Source: Bartonella sp. HY038 (GTDB lineage Bacteria > Pseudomonadota > Alphaproteobacteria > Rhizobiales > Rhizobiaceae). Taken from it: DNA of 64,000 bases. This document shows, in pieces, positions 1 to 8,222 of the stretch. Under the pieces are notes generated by a model. It did no database searches, was not told where the DNA came from, and saw only the letters and a program-made list of their open reading frames with translations. Each line of letters starts with the position of its first letter. The first letter of the stretch is position 1. The DNA lies in contig NZ_CP059725.1 of the NCBI RefSeq assembly GCF_014117425.1, positions 2,294,001 to 2,358,000 of the forward strand, given 5' to 3'. The position numbers and the translations under genes are program-made.

Positions 1-230
1 TACGAATACCTTGTTAAAATGTACCAACCCAATAATTTATAATAATTCAAGATTATGCGATTCCTTAGCCTTATTAAATGCTCTCTTTATAATTTATTTT
101 CCATGCCTAATTTATTCGGCGTTTTTTAGTAGAAAATTCGACCATATTTGATAGCGGCTTTGCTAGTCTCTTGACAAAGGCAAATAGAATACCGTCTATG
201 AACATATTCATGTAAGGGGTTAAGGCAGCC
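1..230. other. Upstream region of regB
   Basis: No coding sequence is visible. A TTGACA hexamer at 171-176 lies about 55 bases before the regB start and could be a -35 element, but the hexamer 17-18 bases further on (around 194-200) is a poor -10, so the promoter is only tentative. A purine-rich ribosome site (AAGGGGTTAAGG) directly precedes the regB ATG. Confidence 0.3.
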
Positions 231-1517
231 ATGTATAGTCAAATTTTTGAACGCGCATCCAATCATTCTCGCCTTTTACGCCTTGTTACTCTTGTCCGCA
301 TAAGATGGCTTGCTATCATTTGCCAAACATCTTCAGTGTTGTTTGTTGCCCTTTATTTTGGCTTTCCCCTACCCTTAAGGGCAGCAATGGTGACAATCGC
401 TTTTTCGGCATTGGTCAATATTTTTCTCAATTTTTATTATCCACCCAATCATCGTTTATCTCCAATAGGCACGACCTTATTATTAGGACTTGATATTGCA
501 TTATTATCGATTTTATTATTTTTTACTGGCGGTTTGCAAAATCCATTTTCTGTATTGATGATCGCCCCTGCAGCTCTTGCTGCAACTTCTCTTGAAGTGC
601 GCTTTATCGTCTTACTCAACCTTTTTGTCATAGGCTGCGCAACGCTTTTAGCTGTCAAATACCTACCCTTACCTTGGTACCAAGGAACAGCATTAGAATT
701 ACCACCATTGTTCATTGTGGGCGTTTGGGCAGCTATCATATCATCATTAACTTTTACCACTTTTTACTCCTTCCGCGTTGCCGAAGAAGCGCGCAAACTT
801 GCCGATGCATTGACGGATACAGAGCTAATTTTATTACAAGAAAAGCACCTTTCGGCTTTAGATGGCATTGCGGCGGCGGCGGCCCATGAGCTTGGCACAC
901 CGCTTGCAACCATTCAGCTCGTCGCCAAAGAATTAAGTATTCAATTAAAAAATGATGCAACAGTGCAAGAAGATGTTGCACTACTTATTAGCCAAAGCCA
1001 AAGATGCCGTGAAATATTGCAGCGCCTTACTAGCCTCTCGACTGAAACCCCAGATCATTTTGCTGTATTAAAACTTACCTCAGCAATTGAGGAAGCTGTA
1101 GCACCACTGCGTGACTTTGACATTGATATTATAGTAACCAATATTGGCTCTAACGATAAGGAGCCTGAAATTGCCCGCAACCCTGGTATTTTATATGGTA
1201 TTGGCAACTTAGTTGAAAATGCGGTGGATTTTGCCCGCAGCAGAGTTATCATCAATTATAAATGGACTAATAAAGACGTAGAGATCATTATTACCGATGA
1301 CGGCATGGGCTTTCCACCTCATATTATTGACCGTATTGGCGAGCCATATACCACCAGCCGCGAAACTGATAGCCATGGTGGAGGCCTTGGTCTTGGTTTA
1401 TTTATTGCCAAAACCTTGCTTGAACGCTCAGGCGCTATGCTTGAATTTCGAAATAATCCAGACTCTGCACTTGGTGCCGAAATCAAAATTTTATGGCCAC
1501 GATCAGCATTGAGTTGA
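231..1517 (+). CDS. regB: Redox sensor histidine kinase RegB/ActS
   Basis: Membrane-bound sensor kinase of the RegB/RegA (ActS/ActR, PrrB/PrrA) redox system, which senses quinone and redox state and phosphorylates the neighbouring regulator. About six hydrophobic segments fill residues 25-190, and the family's quinone-sensing heptad GGLQNPF is at 100-106. The H-box (AHELGTPLATI) carries the phosphorylated His at 219. The redox-active Cys of the family is kept at 259 in SQRCREIL. Then come the N-box (NLVENAVDFA) and glycine boxes (DDGMGF, GGGLGLGLF). The 428-residue length is normal. The chosen ATG has a good ribosome site. regA follows on the same strand after 231 bases that hold a strong inverted repeat. 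In relatives the pair controls respiration, nitrogen and carbon genes; which targets apply here cannot be seen. Confidence 0.95.
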   Translation: MYSQIFERASNHSRLLRLVTLVRIRWLAIICQTSSVLFVALYFGFPLPLRAAMVTIAFSALVNIFLNFYYPPNHRLSPIGTTLLLGLDIALLSILLFFTGGLQNPFSVLMIAPAALAATSLEVRFIVLLNLFVIGCATLLAVKYLPLPWYQGTALELPPLFIVGVWAAIISSLTFTTFYSFRVAEEARKLADALTDTELILLQEKHLSALDGIAAAAAHELGTPLATIQLVAKELSIQLKNDATVQEDVALLISQSQRCREILQRLTSLSTETPDHFAVLKLTSAIEEAVAPLRDFDIDIIVTNIGSNDKEPEIARNPGILYGIGNLVENAVDFARSRVIINYKWTNKDVEIIITDDGMGFPPHIIDRIGEPYTTSRETDSHGGGLGLGLFIAKTLLERSGAMLEFRNNPDSALGAEIKILWPRSALS

Positions 1518-1542
1518 TCGGCTATATGATTGAAACATTTAA

Positions 1543-1570
1543 ATCATCAATGATCGATATCATTGATGAT
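1543..1570. repeat. 12-bp inverted repeat between regB and regA
   Basis: Perfect 12-base arms (ATCATCAATGAT / ATCATTGATGAT) separated by CGAT, starting 26 bases after the regB stop. Neither strand has a T-run, so it is not a clear intrinsic terminator. It could be an operator for regA transcription or an mRNA-stabilising stem at the regB 3' end. Confidence 0.6.
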
Positions 1571-1748
1571 AATATTAAAATACACAGACTAAAAAACATT
1601 AATCAACATTTTATAACATTTAAAAGCTTTAACTAAAGCAGTTTTAATTTTAAGGTTTGACACAGAAACAAGTCTTGGCGATAAAGGGGCATAGGCAACA
1701 ACTTTTTTAGCTTGTGCATAAAACGACACAAGTTTTATTGGGTAAGAG

Positions 1749-2321
1749 ATGGATATAAATATGCGGGAAGACCAAGAAGAAGAAAACTTGGTTGTTGGAA
1801 AAACACTCCTCTTAGTAGATGATGATCGTCCTTTTTTACAAAGATTGGCACGAGCCATGGAAGCCCGTGGTTTTATCGTTACCGCAGTTGAAACTGTTCG
1901 TGACGCCATTACCATGCTTCACGCCAATGCGGCACCAGATTTTGCAGTTATCGATCTCAAGTTAACTGACGGTAACGGTATGGACGTTATCGAGGAAATG
2001 CGCAATTACAGCGCCCAAACACGGGTTATTGTTTTAACCGGCTTTGGCAATATTGCTTCTGCAGTTAATGCAGTTAAACTGGGGGCAATTGATTATTTGG
2101 CTAAGCCCGCTGATGCTGATGAAGTTTTTGAAGCCTTGACCCGATTGCCGGGACAAAAGGCAACCATTCCAGAAAATCCAATGTCAGCAGATCGTGTGCG
2201 CTGGGAACATATTCAACGGGTTTATGAAATGTGCGACCGTAATGTGTCTGAAACCGCACGCCGCCTTAATATGCATCGGCGGACATTGCAGCGTATTTTA
2301 GCCAAACATGCACCCAAATAG
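1749..2321 (+). CDS. regA: Redox response regulator RegA/ActR
   Basis: DNA-binding partner of RegB. The N-terminal receiver domain shows the acidic cluster DDD at 24-26, the phospho-acceptor Asp at 69 (VIDLKLTDGNG), the switch Thr in VLTGFG and the conserved Lys in YLAKPAD. A short linker leads to the Fis-type C-terminal helix-turn-helix (NVSETARRLNMHRRTLQRIL), the most conserved part of RegA/PrrA/ActR proteins. At 190 residues it is about the family length, with a few extra N-terminal residues. An alternative start at Met5 would lie just before the receiver domain. Expression with regB, from a separate promoter in the 231-base gap, or both, is possible. Confidence 0.95.
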   Translation: MDINMREDQEEENLVVGKTLLLVDDDRPFLQRLARAMEARGFIVTAVETVRDAITMLHANAAPDFAVIDLKLTDGNGMDVIEEMRNYSAQTRVIVLTGFGNIASAVNAVKLGAIDYLAKPADADEVFEALTRLPGQKATIPENPMSADRVRWEHIQRVYEMCDRNVSETARRLNMHRRTLQRILAKHAPK

Positions 2322-2339
2322 GCAAATAAATTAAAACAT

Positions 2340-2383
2340 AATAAAGCGGATAATACTATTCAAAAACCATTACCCGCTTTATT
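2340..2383. terminator. Bidirectional terminator after regA
   Basis: Fifteen-base arms (AATAAAGCGGATAAT at 2340-2354, ATTACCCGCTTTATT at 2369-2383) pair with a single G-U wobble around a 14-base loop, and A/T-rich flanks lie on both sides. It lies 18 bases past the regA stop and serves regA on the plus strand. On the minus strand it overlaps the 3' end of the porin relic. Confidence 0.75.
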
Positions 2384-3035
2384 TGAAACTAATTGCGTAA
2401 AAAAGCGTTGCATCTTTAACATGCAGTGAAAGGCACTTTTACCTTTCATTAAAACTACATAATTATGCAAGTGGTGATTGTTTTCCCAAGAAATATAATT
2501 AATTACTGGATTGATGAGTAAGTTTGGCACAGTTTTATATATGAGATTGGCCAATGTCGCGAAGCTATTTGCCCCATCATAATTTAAAAGACGTTTTTCA
2601 TCAATCTTATATGCACCGATCCTCTATATCGACCATTTGCCCCCAATCGCTATAAATTCTTTCATTAAGGCAATAAAATGCCAATAAATAATTCTCCATC
2701 AATGATGCATGGTTGATAGGAATTATCAATACGATAATGATAGCTTCAGATTTATAGCCAACTATTAACCAAAGGGATAATTTATCACTGGCATTTAAAT
2801 TGACACGGACACTACCAGCCAAATCCTTATAATATGCTTCACGGCCTGCAACGGCAAATAAGCCGCGCCAACCCTACTGATATTTTTCGCCTACCAGAAT
2901 GAAGGACATATAATCCTTTATCTTGCTATGAAGTGTGTAAGGCTTAAGATTATTTAATGCCAAAGCCAACACCTAAAGAGGATAAAGTTGAAACCGCCAT
3001 AATAAAGGGCAGAAGGTTTTAATATTTTACTTCAT
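2340..3035 (-). pseudogene. Decayed Brucella/Rhizobium-type porin (Omp2-like)
   Basis: The minus strand here translates in broken frames into recognisable pieces of the Rhizobiales porin family (PF02530, Brucella Omp2a/Omp2b type). A ribosome site (GGTAGGAG) and ATG at 3035 are followed by a near-immediate stop and a signal-peptide-like stretch with frameshifts. A strand segment reads RGLFAVAGREAYYKDLAG followed by SVRVNLNASDKLSLWL. After a frameshift comes GGKWSI, a stop where the family has Trp, then GAYKIDEK. Near the end are NSFATLANLIYKTVPNLL and NPVINYISW, then MLKMQRFF, matching the family's closing RFQRxF strand. About 150 codons of the middle are missing compared with a full-length porin, so the gene is dead through deletion, frameshifts and stops. 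Confidence 0.75.
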
Positions 3036-3052
3036 AAAAACTCTCCTACCTT

Positions 3053-4033
3053 TTAGACCAATGCTTGCGCTTTCGGTTTAATCGCCGCCAGTGCTTTTAA
3101 GAAACCCCGATCCTCGTCTTCTTGATTATTAGGTGTTGTCAAAAGTTTCTCGCCATAAAAAAGCGAATTTGCCCCAGCAAGAAAGCATAAGATTTGTGCC
3201 TCTTTATTAAGTAACGAGCGACCTGCCGCTAGACGAATGACAGACTTTGGCATAATGATCCGCGCCGTTGCAATCATGCGAATATGCTCAAGCGAATCCA
3301 CTGTTTTTTGATTTTGCAAAGGCGTGCCGATAATAGGCACTAATGCATTTATCGGCACGCTTTCAGGGTGCGGATAAAGCCGTGCTAATACCTGCAACAT
3401 CGAAGAGCGATCTTTTATAGTTTCGCCAAGACCAATAATCCCGCCGCAGCAAAGTTCAATTTGTTCATCACGCAAATATTGTAAGGTTTGCAAACGGTCG
3501 TCAAATGTTCTGGTGGTAATAATATTGCTATAAAATTGCGGACTTGTATCAATATTATGATTATAAGCAGTAAGGCCGGCCTGTTTCAATTTTTTTGCAT
3601 GATGGGGCTTTAACATACCAAGCGTGACGCAAGCCTCCATGCCCAAATGCCGAATGCCTCGCACCATTTCAAGCACTGCGTCAAATTCAGGACCATCTTT
3701 GACTTGCCGCCAAGCTGCTGCTAAGCAAAATCGCGATGCGCCTGCTTGTTTGGCTAACAGTGCGAGCTCTATTACTTTTTGTGGCTGCATTAACTTATCA
3801 CGAGTAAGTTCGGTTTCCTTATGATGTGCAGATTGCGAACAATAAGCGCAATTTTCAGGACAACCGCCGGTTTTAATCGACAAAAGGCTCGCCATCTGTA
3901 TTTCGGCTTTTGGATGATATTGGCGGTGTACATCATTTGCCTTACTCAAAAGCTCCAGTAAAGGCAGGCAATAAAGTGCTTCAATTTCTGCTATTGTCCA
4001 ATCATAGCGCAAACTTGCAGTATAGTTGCTCAT
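3053..4033 (-). CDS. bioB: Biotin synthase
   Basis: Radical SAM enzyme that inserts sulfur into dethiobiotin, the last step of biotin synthesis, in the cytoplasm. The CxxxCxxC motif for the [4Fe-4S]/SAM cluster is at Cys58, Cys62 and Cys65 ([11 protein letters not shown]). The ligands of the sacrificial [2Fe-2S] cluster are present: Cys103 (RFCLAAAWR), Cys135 (ACVTLGML), Cys195/196 (ELCCGG) and Arg267 (VIRLAAGR). The 326-residue length is normal. Its ATG overlaps the bioY stop in ATGA, so the two are translationally coupled in a bioY-bioB operon. No other biotin gene (bioF, A, D) is nearby, so the cell either makes dethiobiotin from genes elsewhere or takes up precursor or biotin through BioY. 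BioR boxes upstream of bioY should control it. Confidence 0.97.
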   Translation of the reverse strand: MSNYTASLRYDWTIAEIEALYCLPLLELLSKANDVHRQYHPKAEIQMASLLSIKTGGCPENCAYCSQSAHHKETELTRDKLMQPQKVIELALLAKQAGASRFCLAAAWRQVKDGPEFDAVLEMVRGIRHLGMEACVTLGMLKPHHAKKLKQAGLTAYNHNIDTSPQFYSNIITTRTFDDRLQTLQYLRDEQIELCCGGIIGLGETIKDRSSMLQVLARLYPHPESVPINALVPIIGTPLQNQKTVDSLEHIRMIATARIIMPKSVIRLAAGRSLLNKEAQILCFLAGANSLFYGEKLLTTPNNQEDEDRGFLKALAAIKPKAQALV

Positions 4034-4584
4034 TTGCTTCGCACCTTAATATTTTTTACACCATACCAAAGTCCAATAGCCAAAGTAAGCTTTAAAAAAT
4101 CACTCAAAACAAAAGGAAATACACCAACATATAGCAATTGGTTAGCTGGCACATAAAGAGAAAGCCATAAGGTGCCCAAAAAATAGATAACCAATAATAG
4201 TGCAATTGCACCTAATATGACTTTGTATAGGGACAAGTTACGCATATAGCCGATAAGCGTACCAGCAATAACAAAACCAATAAGATAACCACCGCTTGGA
4301 CCAAGAATATAGGCAAGACCTAGCCCTCGCTCCGGTGAATTGGCAAAGACTGGAAATCCAGCTGCACCAATAGTTAAAAATGCCATTAATGTCAAAAATG
4401 CATAACGCCCACCCCCTAATAAACCCAATGAAAAGACGACAGCTACCTGCATAGACATTGGAATTGGCCAAAATGGAATTTGAATTTTTGATGAAATAAT
4501 AAGTGCCGCCAAACCAGCAACAAAAGCCACAACATGTTTAAGGCTAATTTGGGTGAGCGATAGTGTAGAAAGCGCTGTTTTCAT
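4030..4584 (-). CDS. bioY: Biotin transporter BioY
   Basis: Substrate-binding membrane component (S unit) of the energy-coupling-factor biotin importer. About six hydrophobic helices span its 184 residues, with the family's glycine-rich motif in [20 protein letters not shown] and [11 protein letters not shown]. No bioM/bioN energising genes are adjacent. In several alphaproteobacteria BioY is described as working with shared or no EcfAT partners, so that remains open here. The start ATG lies 13 bases downstream of a perfect BioR box. The gene is first in the bioY-bioB operon and its last four bases overlap the bioB start. Confidence 0.93.
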   Translation of the reverse strand: MKTALSTLSLTQISLKHVVAFVAGLAALIISSKIQIPFWPIPMSMQVAVVFSLGLLGGGRYAFLTLMAFLTIGAAGFPVFANSPERGLGLAYILGPSGGYLIGFVIAGTLIGYMRNLSLYKVILGAIALLLVIYFLGTLWLSLYVPANQLLYVGVFPFVLSDFLKLTLAIGLWYGVKNIKVRSK

Positions 4585-4597
4585 ATTAATCTCTATT

Positions 4598-4607
4598 TTA
4601 TCTATAA
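4598..4607. promoter_or_regulatory. BioR operator, promoter-proximal copy
   Basis: TTATCTATAA matches exactly the known alphaproteobacterial BioR consensus TTATMKATAA (BioR is a GntR-family biotin repressor). It lies in the leader just before the bioY ATG, so bound repressor would block transcription of bioY-bioB. Confidence 0.85.
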
Positions 4608-4628
4608 TTTTGCATGATTCTCACTTAC

Positions 4629-4658
4629 ATCTTACACTAATCAGACAAATTAAATCAA
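4629..4658 (-). promoter_or_regulatory. Probable bioY-bioB promoter
   Basis: On the minus strand TTGATT (4658-4653) is followed after 18 bases by TAAGAT (4634-4629), a plausible sigma-70 -35/-10 pair. It falls between the two BioR boxes, placing one box upstream of the -35 and the other in the leader. Confidence 0.5.
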
Positions 4659-4679
4659 TATAGTATATTTATTTTAATT

Positions 4680-4689
4680 TTATCTATAA
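4680..4689. promoter_or_regulatory. BioR operator, distal copy
   Basis: A second exact TTATCTATAA lies 82 bases (start to start) from the first and upstream of the probable bioY -35. It is only about 20 bases from the terminator of the carbonic anhydrase gene, so it belongs to bioY control. Two boxes around one promoter allow cooperative or looped repression. Confidence 0.8.
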
Positions 4690-4710
4690 TTTTATTCAAT
4701 ATAAAAAAAT

Positions 4711-4734
4711 GGCGGAATGAATTTTCATTCCGCC
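4711..4734 (-). terminator. Terminator of the carbonic anhydrase gene
   Basis: Ten-base arms GGCGGAATGA / TCATTCCGCC with a 4-base loop, followed on the minus strand by a run of seven T. It isolates the carbonic anhydrase gene from the bioYB promoter. Confidence 0.85.
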
Positions 4735-4767
4735 ACGTCAAGTCATTATTTATAAAGATAAAACTAA

Positions 4768-5517
4768 TTAGTTTTCATCAACCTTACGATCATTCAAAGG
4801 TTGAATAGGACGATTATTATGATGCTTTAAGATTTTTGCTAAAGCTTCAACCTGGTCTTTTCCGATTGTTTTAGTATCTTTAAGCACGATCCAAGTTACA
4901 CCTTCACTGCAAGGAGGTGTCGTTAAAGAACCATCGAAATGATAATAATGTTCCGTATTTGGGATCATATCATCCAAATCAATTTCCTCACCAACATCAA
5001 CAGTTTTGTCGTGTTCTTCAGGAATGCTAGAGAGAATTTGTTTAAATGATTTACTTTCTTCACCTTCATTGAACATTACGGCTAGAACAAGCAATTTACC
5101 TTCTTTCGTAGCATGCACAAAATGTGCTTCCAATGGGAAGGAACGCTTCAAAATTGTATTTTCACTTGGTACGTGGAAATGGAATTGCTTAAGGAAGTAT
5201 TTTTCACCCTTGAAAGTCAAATAATCATCAGCATTTTTTGGGGAAACTTGAATTGTATGACCATTATTTACCAATTCATCAGCAGTAATTTCATAATGGA
5301 TCTTAATTGGGTTTTTTTCGCTACTTTCATGAATTTCTTGAATATCAATCGGCGACTGATTTTTACCAATCTTACATTGTGCGTATTCTGGCGCCAAATC
5401 ACCCCAATATTCAGGTCCCTCGGCTCCTTCATAGCCCCAATGCACGCCAGCAGAAGCTACACAAACCAATGAGAGAGAGAAAACACTAGAAAGAATGAGA
5501 GTTTTAATTTTTTTCAT
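4768..5517 (-). CDS. Periplasmic alpha-type carbonic anhydrase
   Basis: Zinc enzyme interconverting CO2 and bicarbonate. After a signal peptide (about residues 1-23, MKKIKTL...SLVCVASAG) come the alpha-class landmarks: HWGYEGAEGP near the N-terminus, the QSPIDI motif, zinc ligands in QFHFHVPSE and EAHFVHA, and the substrate pocket LTTPPCSEGVTWIV. I start at the second Met (5517) because AAGGGC sits at ribosome-site distance before it and the signal peptide then begins normally; the upstream ATG at 5535 would add six odd residues. The protein is 249 residues, a normal bacterial length. It stands alone, with its own terminator. Export implies CO2/bicarbonate handling or pH balance in the periplasm. 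Confidence 0.95.
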   Translation of the reverse strand: MKKIKTLILSSVFSLSLVCVASAGVHWGYEGAEGPEYWGDLAPEYAQCKIGKNQSPIDIQEIHESSEKNPIKIHYEITADELVNNGHTIQVSPKNADDYLTFKGEKYFLKQFHFHVPSENTILKRSFPLEAHFVHATKEGKLLVLAVMFNEGEESKSFKQILSSIPEEHDKTVDVGEEIDLDDMIPNTEHYYHFDGSLTTPPCSEGVTWIVLKDTKTIGKDQVEALAKILKHHNNRPIQPLNDRKVDEN

Positions 5518-5535
5518 AATAACGCCCTTATGCAT

Positions 5536-6359
5536 ATAAATATGAATTTGAATTTTTACATCACACCAAAATGCTAATTATTTCAGATAAGATGTTTATT
5601 ATTGTTACCTAGCGCAGCACTTACAAAAGACAATTTGCCCGAATTCGCTAGTGATTAAAATGCACATCACTTTTATGTTAAACCAAACCCGTTAGACATT
5701 TTTTCAAGCAATCAGCAGCCCGTATTAATTTAATTTCGCTCAACTACCATCAAGCCCAAACAAAAAACATAACTATATTTGACAAGTTTAATTTAAAATA
5801 CCTATGACAAGTAAAACACTTTAATGAGTACTGGTTAATCTCAAAAAAAATAAATTGCAAATAACAATGTTTAACAAATTGAAAGTAAAAACCTGCAAAA
5901 AATGCTTTACTAATTTTAGCCATATTTTAAGCAAATTTTAGGAATCCAAACAAAAAAAATAACAGTAAACCTTTTTAAAATACTATTCATTAAATAAAAT
6001 CAATAATATGTCTATAACTATCACAAACGAGCCCAATTAAAGTAAGAACACAATTTGAGCATATTGCTTAAAAAGCAAGACAAAGCTCTGCAATTTTAGC
6101 AGGAAATTGGTTCACATTTAATTATTCTAATATGCAAGCAATCACAAATATATTACTGAATATGCAAACAGAGATTTTTATTTTAAGCATTTAAGCGCAA
6201 AGCTATATAGTTTTTAAAAAAACATCGGCGAGATTTAAGAATCTTAAACATATCACGCATTACAAACAAAGCGGTATATTTGAAAAAGTGATGGATAGTT
6301 CCAGGTGATCACCCAAAACGCTTCCCCTGTCTAACGTCAGCAACTTGATCCATTAAAAC
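5536..6359. other. 824-bp AT-rich gap without a recognisable gene
   Basis: Strongly AT-rich. No open frame above about 55 codons has coding character and there is no clear RNA fold. It contains the promoter region of the carbonic anhydrase gene. Next to the ETF-QO stop is one minus-strand frame (6353 to 6183) broken by a single TGA, which may be a relic of a tiny gene. Confidence 0.5.
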
Positions 6360-8012
6360 TTACATATTAGGATAAACTGGCCCTTCACCGCCTTGCGGAC
6401 ATGTCCAGTTAATATTTTGATTTGGATCTTTGATATCACAAGTTTTGCAATGCACACAATTTTGGGCATTAATGACATAGGTTTCCTTACCATCTTTTTC
6501 CACCCATTCATAAACACCGGCAGGACAATAGCGCGTTGATGGGCCTGCATATTTGCTCAATTCAGACGCTTCTTGCACGTCCAATGATGCCAATTTTAAA
6601 TGGCAAGGCTGATCTTCCTCATGATTGGTATTGGACAAAAAGACTGAAGACAAGCGATCAAAAGTCAACACATTATCAGGCTTTGGATAGTCGATTTTTT
6701 GGTGCTTTTCGGCAGGCTCTAAACAAGCATAATCAGCCTTGCCGTGTGACAGCGTGCCAAAAATTGAAAATTTTAATAATTGCTGGCACCACAAATCAAA
6801 ACCACCCAGCGCAACCCCAAGCTTGCTACCAAATTTTGACCAAAGCGGCTTAAAATTGCGCACAGGATAAAGATCCTTACCTATTGCACTTTGCCGCCAT
6901 TCATTTTCAATTTCTACAACTTCGTCCTGTGCCCTACCTTCAGCTATTGCTTGTGCAATATGATTAGCAGCATAAAGCCCCGATAATACAGCATTATGCG
7001 AACCTTTAATGCGCGGCACATTTACAAATCCGGCAGAACAGCCAATAAGTGCGCCGCCCGCAAAAGTCAGCTTTGGCACGGATTGCCAGCCACCTTCGGT
7101 AATAACGCGTGCGCCATAAGCAATACGCTTAGCACCTTCAAAAAGTGGTGCAATGGCTGGGTGGGTTTTAAAACGCTGGAATTCTTCAAAGGGTGACAAA
7201 TAAGGGTTTTTATAATTAAGGTGGACGACAAAGCCAACTGCCACCTGATTATCTTCCAAATGATACAGAAAAGATCCGCCACCGGTTTGATTATCCAATG
7301 GCCACCCAGCACTATGCTGCACGAGCCCTGCCTTATGCTTTTCAGGGGCAACTTCCCAAAGCTCTTTAATGCCAATGCCAAATTTTTGCGGATCACGCCC
7401 CTGCTGAAGATCAAAATGGCTAATCAATCGCTTAGCTAAAGAGCCGCGCGCGCCTTCGCCAATTAATACATATTTGCCGAGCAATGCCATGCCAGGCGTA
7501 TAATTAGGCCCTTGAGTACCATCGCGCTCAATTCCCATATCACCAGTAATTACACCTTTGACGGCGCCATTATCATCAAAAACAACATCAACAGCAGCAA
7601 AGCCGGGATAAATATCAACGCCTAGTGCTTCAGCCTGCTCAGCAAGCCAGCGACAAACATTACCTAGCGATACGATATAATTACCGTGATTAGAAGTAAG
7701 CTTTGGCAACATAAATGCTGGTACTGTCTTTGCCTTAGTTGCGGTTAAATCAAAAAACACATCATCAGTTACCGCAGTTTTAAAAGGGTGGCTCGCATCT
7801 TCACGCCAATTGGGCAGCAGCGCATCGATACCAATAGGATCAACTACCGCGCCAGAAAGAATATGGGCACCAACTTCAGCGCCTTTTTCAAGAACAACAA
7901 TATTAAGATCAGGATTGATTTGTTTTAAACGTATTGATGCCGCAAGACCAGCTGGCCCTGCCCCAACAATGACAACATCAAATTCCATACTTTCCCGCTC
8001 TTGCGCGTCCAT
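6360..8012 (-). CDS. Electron transfer flavoprotein-ubiquinone oxidoreductase
   Basis: Membrane-associated FAD and [4Fe-4S] protein that takes electrons from ETF (fed by acyl-CoA and amine dehydrogenases) and reduces ubiquinone. The N-terminal dinucleotide fold reads VVIVGAGPAGLAASIRLK. The middle has the typical GGYDL-like and GGxxIGCSAGF segments (GGALIGCSAGFVNVPRIKG). The C-terminal ferredoxin-like domain supplies the cluster cysteines in CPAGVYEW, NCVHCKTCDIKDP and WTCPQGGEGP. I use the ATG at 8012 (550 residues, MDAQERESMEFDVV), which fits the family N-terminus and follows a GGTTGGA site; a GTG at 8033 would add seven residues. The genes for ETF itself are not in the window. Confidence 0.96.
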   Translation of the reverse strand: MDAQERESMEFDVVIVGAGPAGLAASIRLKQINPDLNIVVLEKGAEVGAHILSGAVVDPIGIDALLPNWREDASHPFKTAVTDDVFFDLTATKAKTVPAFMLPKLTSNHGNYIVSLGNVCRWLAEQAEALGVDIYPGFAAVDVVFDDNGAVKGVITGDMGIERDGTQGPNYTPGMALLGKYVLIGEGARGSLAKRLISHFDLQQGRDPQKFGIGIKELWEVAPEKHKAGLVQHSAGWPLDNQTGGGSFLYHLEDNQVAVGFVVHLNYKNPYLSPFEEFQRFKTHPAIAPLFEGAKRIAYGARVITEGGWQSVPKLTFAGGALIGCSAGFVNVPRIKGSHNAVLSGLYAANHIAQAIAEGRAQDEVVEIENEWRQSAIGKDLYPVRNFKPLWSKFGSKLGVALGGFDLWCQQLLKFSIFGTLSHGKADYACLEPAEKHQKIDYPKPDNVLTFDRLSSVFLSNTNHEEDQPCHLKLASLDVQEASELSKYAGPSTRYCPAGVYEWVEKDGKETYVINAQNCVHCKTCDIKDPNQNINWTCPQGGEGPVYPNM

Positions 8013-8151
8013 ATTACGTCCAACCCATACCACTGAAATTTAATTTATATTTATTCTAATAACTTCCTGCCTCTCTAATATCAAGCAAAGATTATCACGC
8101 TCTTACTTAAAAAACTCCAAAGCGGTTACAAATATTAAGCCCCGAAAACAG

Positions 8152-8171
8152 TGGCTAAAGAACCCTAGCCA
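8152..8171. terminator. Possible weak terminator after the GumN gene
   Basis: Six-base stem TGGCTA / TAGCCA with an 8-base loop. The T-run (TTTTTT) is on the plus strand, while the minus strand, where the upstream gene lies, has only CTGTTTT after the stem. Termination of the minus-strand GumN-Tam unit is plausible but weak. Confidence 0.35.
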
Positions 8172-8222
8172 TTTTTTACAATATCATATTTCTATTATTT
8201 AAGCTAATAACCTAAGCATTGG

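Noticed and set aside
6183-6353. A minus-strand frame next to the ETF-QO stop that would give a protein of about 56 residues apart from one TGA
   Set aside because: It is short, interrupted, and has no recognisable similarity or ribosome site; at most a relic, so mentioned only in the gap description.
8152-8171. Plus-strand terminator implying an unseen plus-strand gene upstream
   Set aside because: The ETF-QO gene fills the opposite strand up to 8012 and nothing on the plus strand looks coding; the T-run is probably fortuitous.
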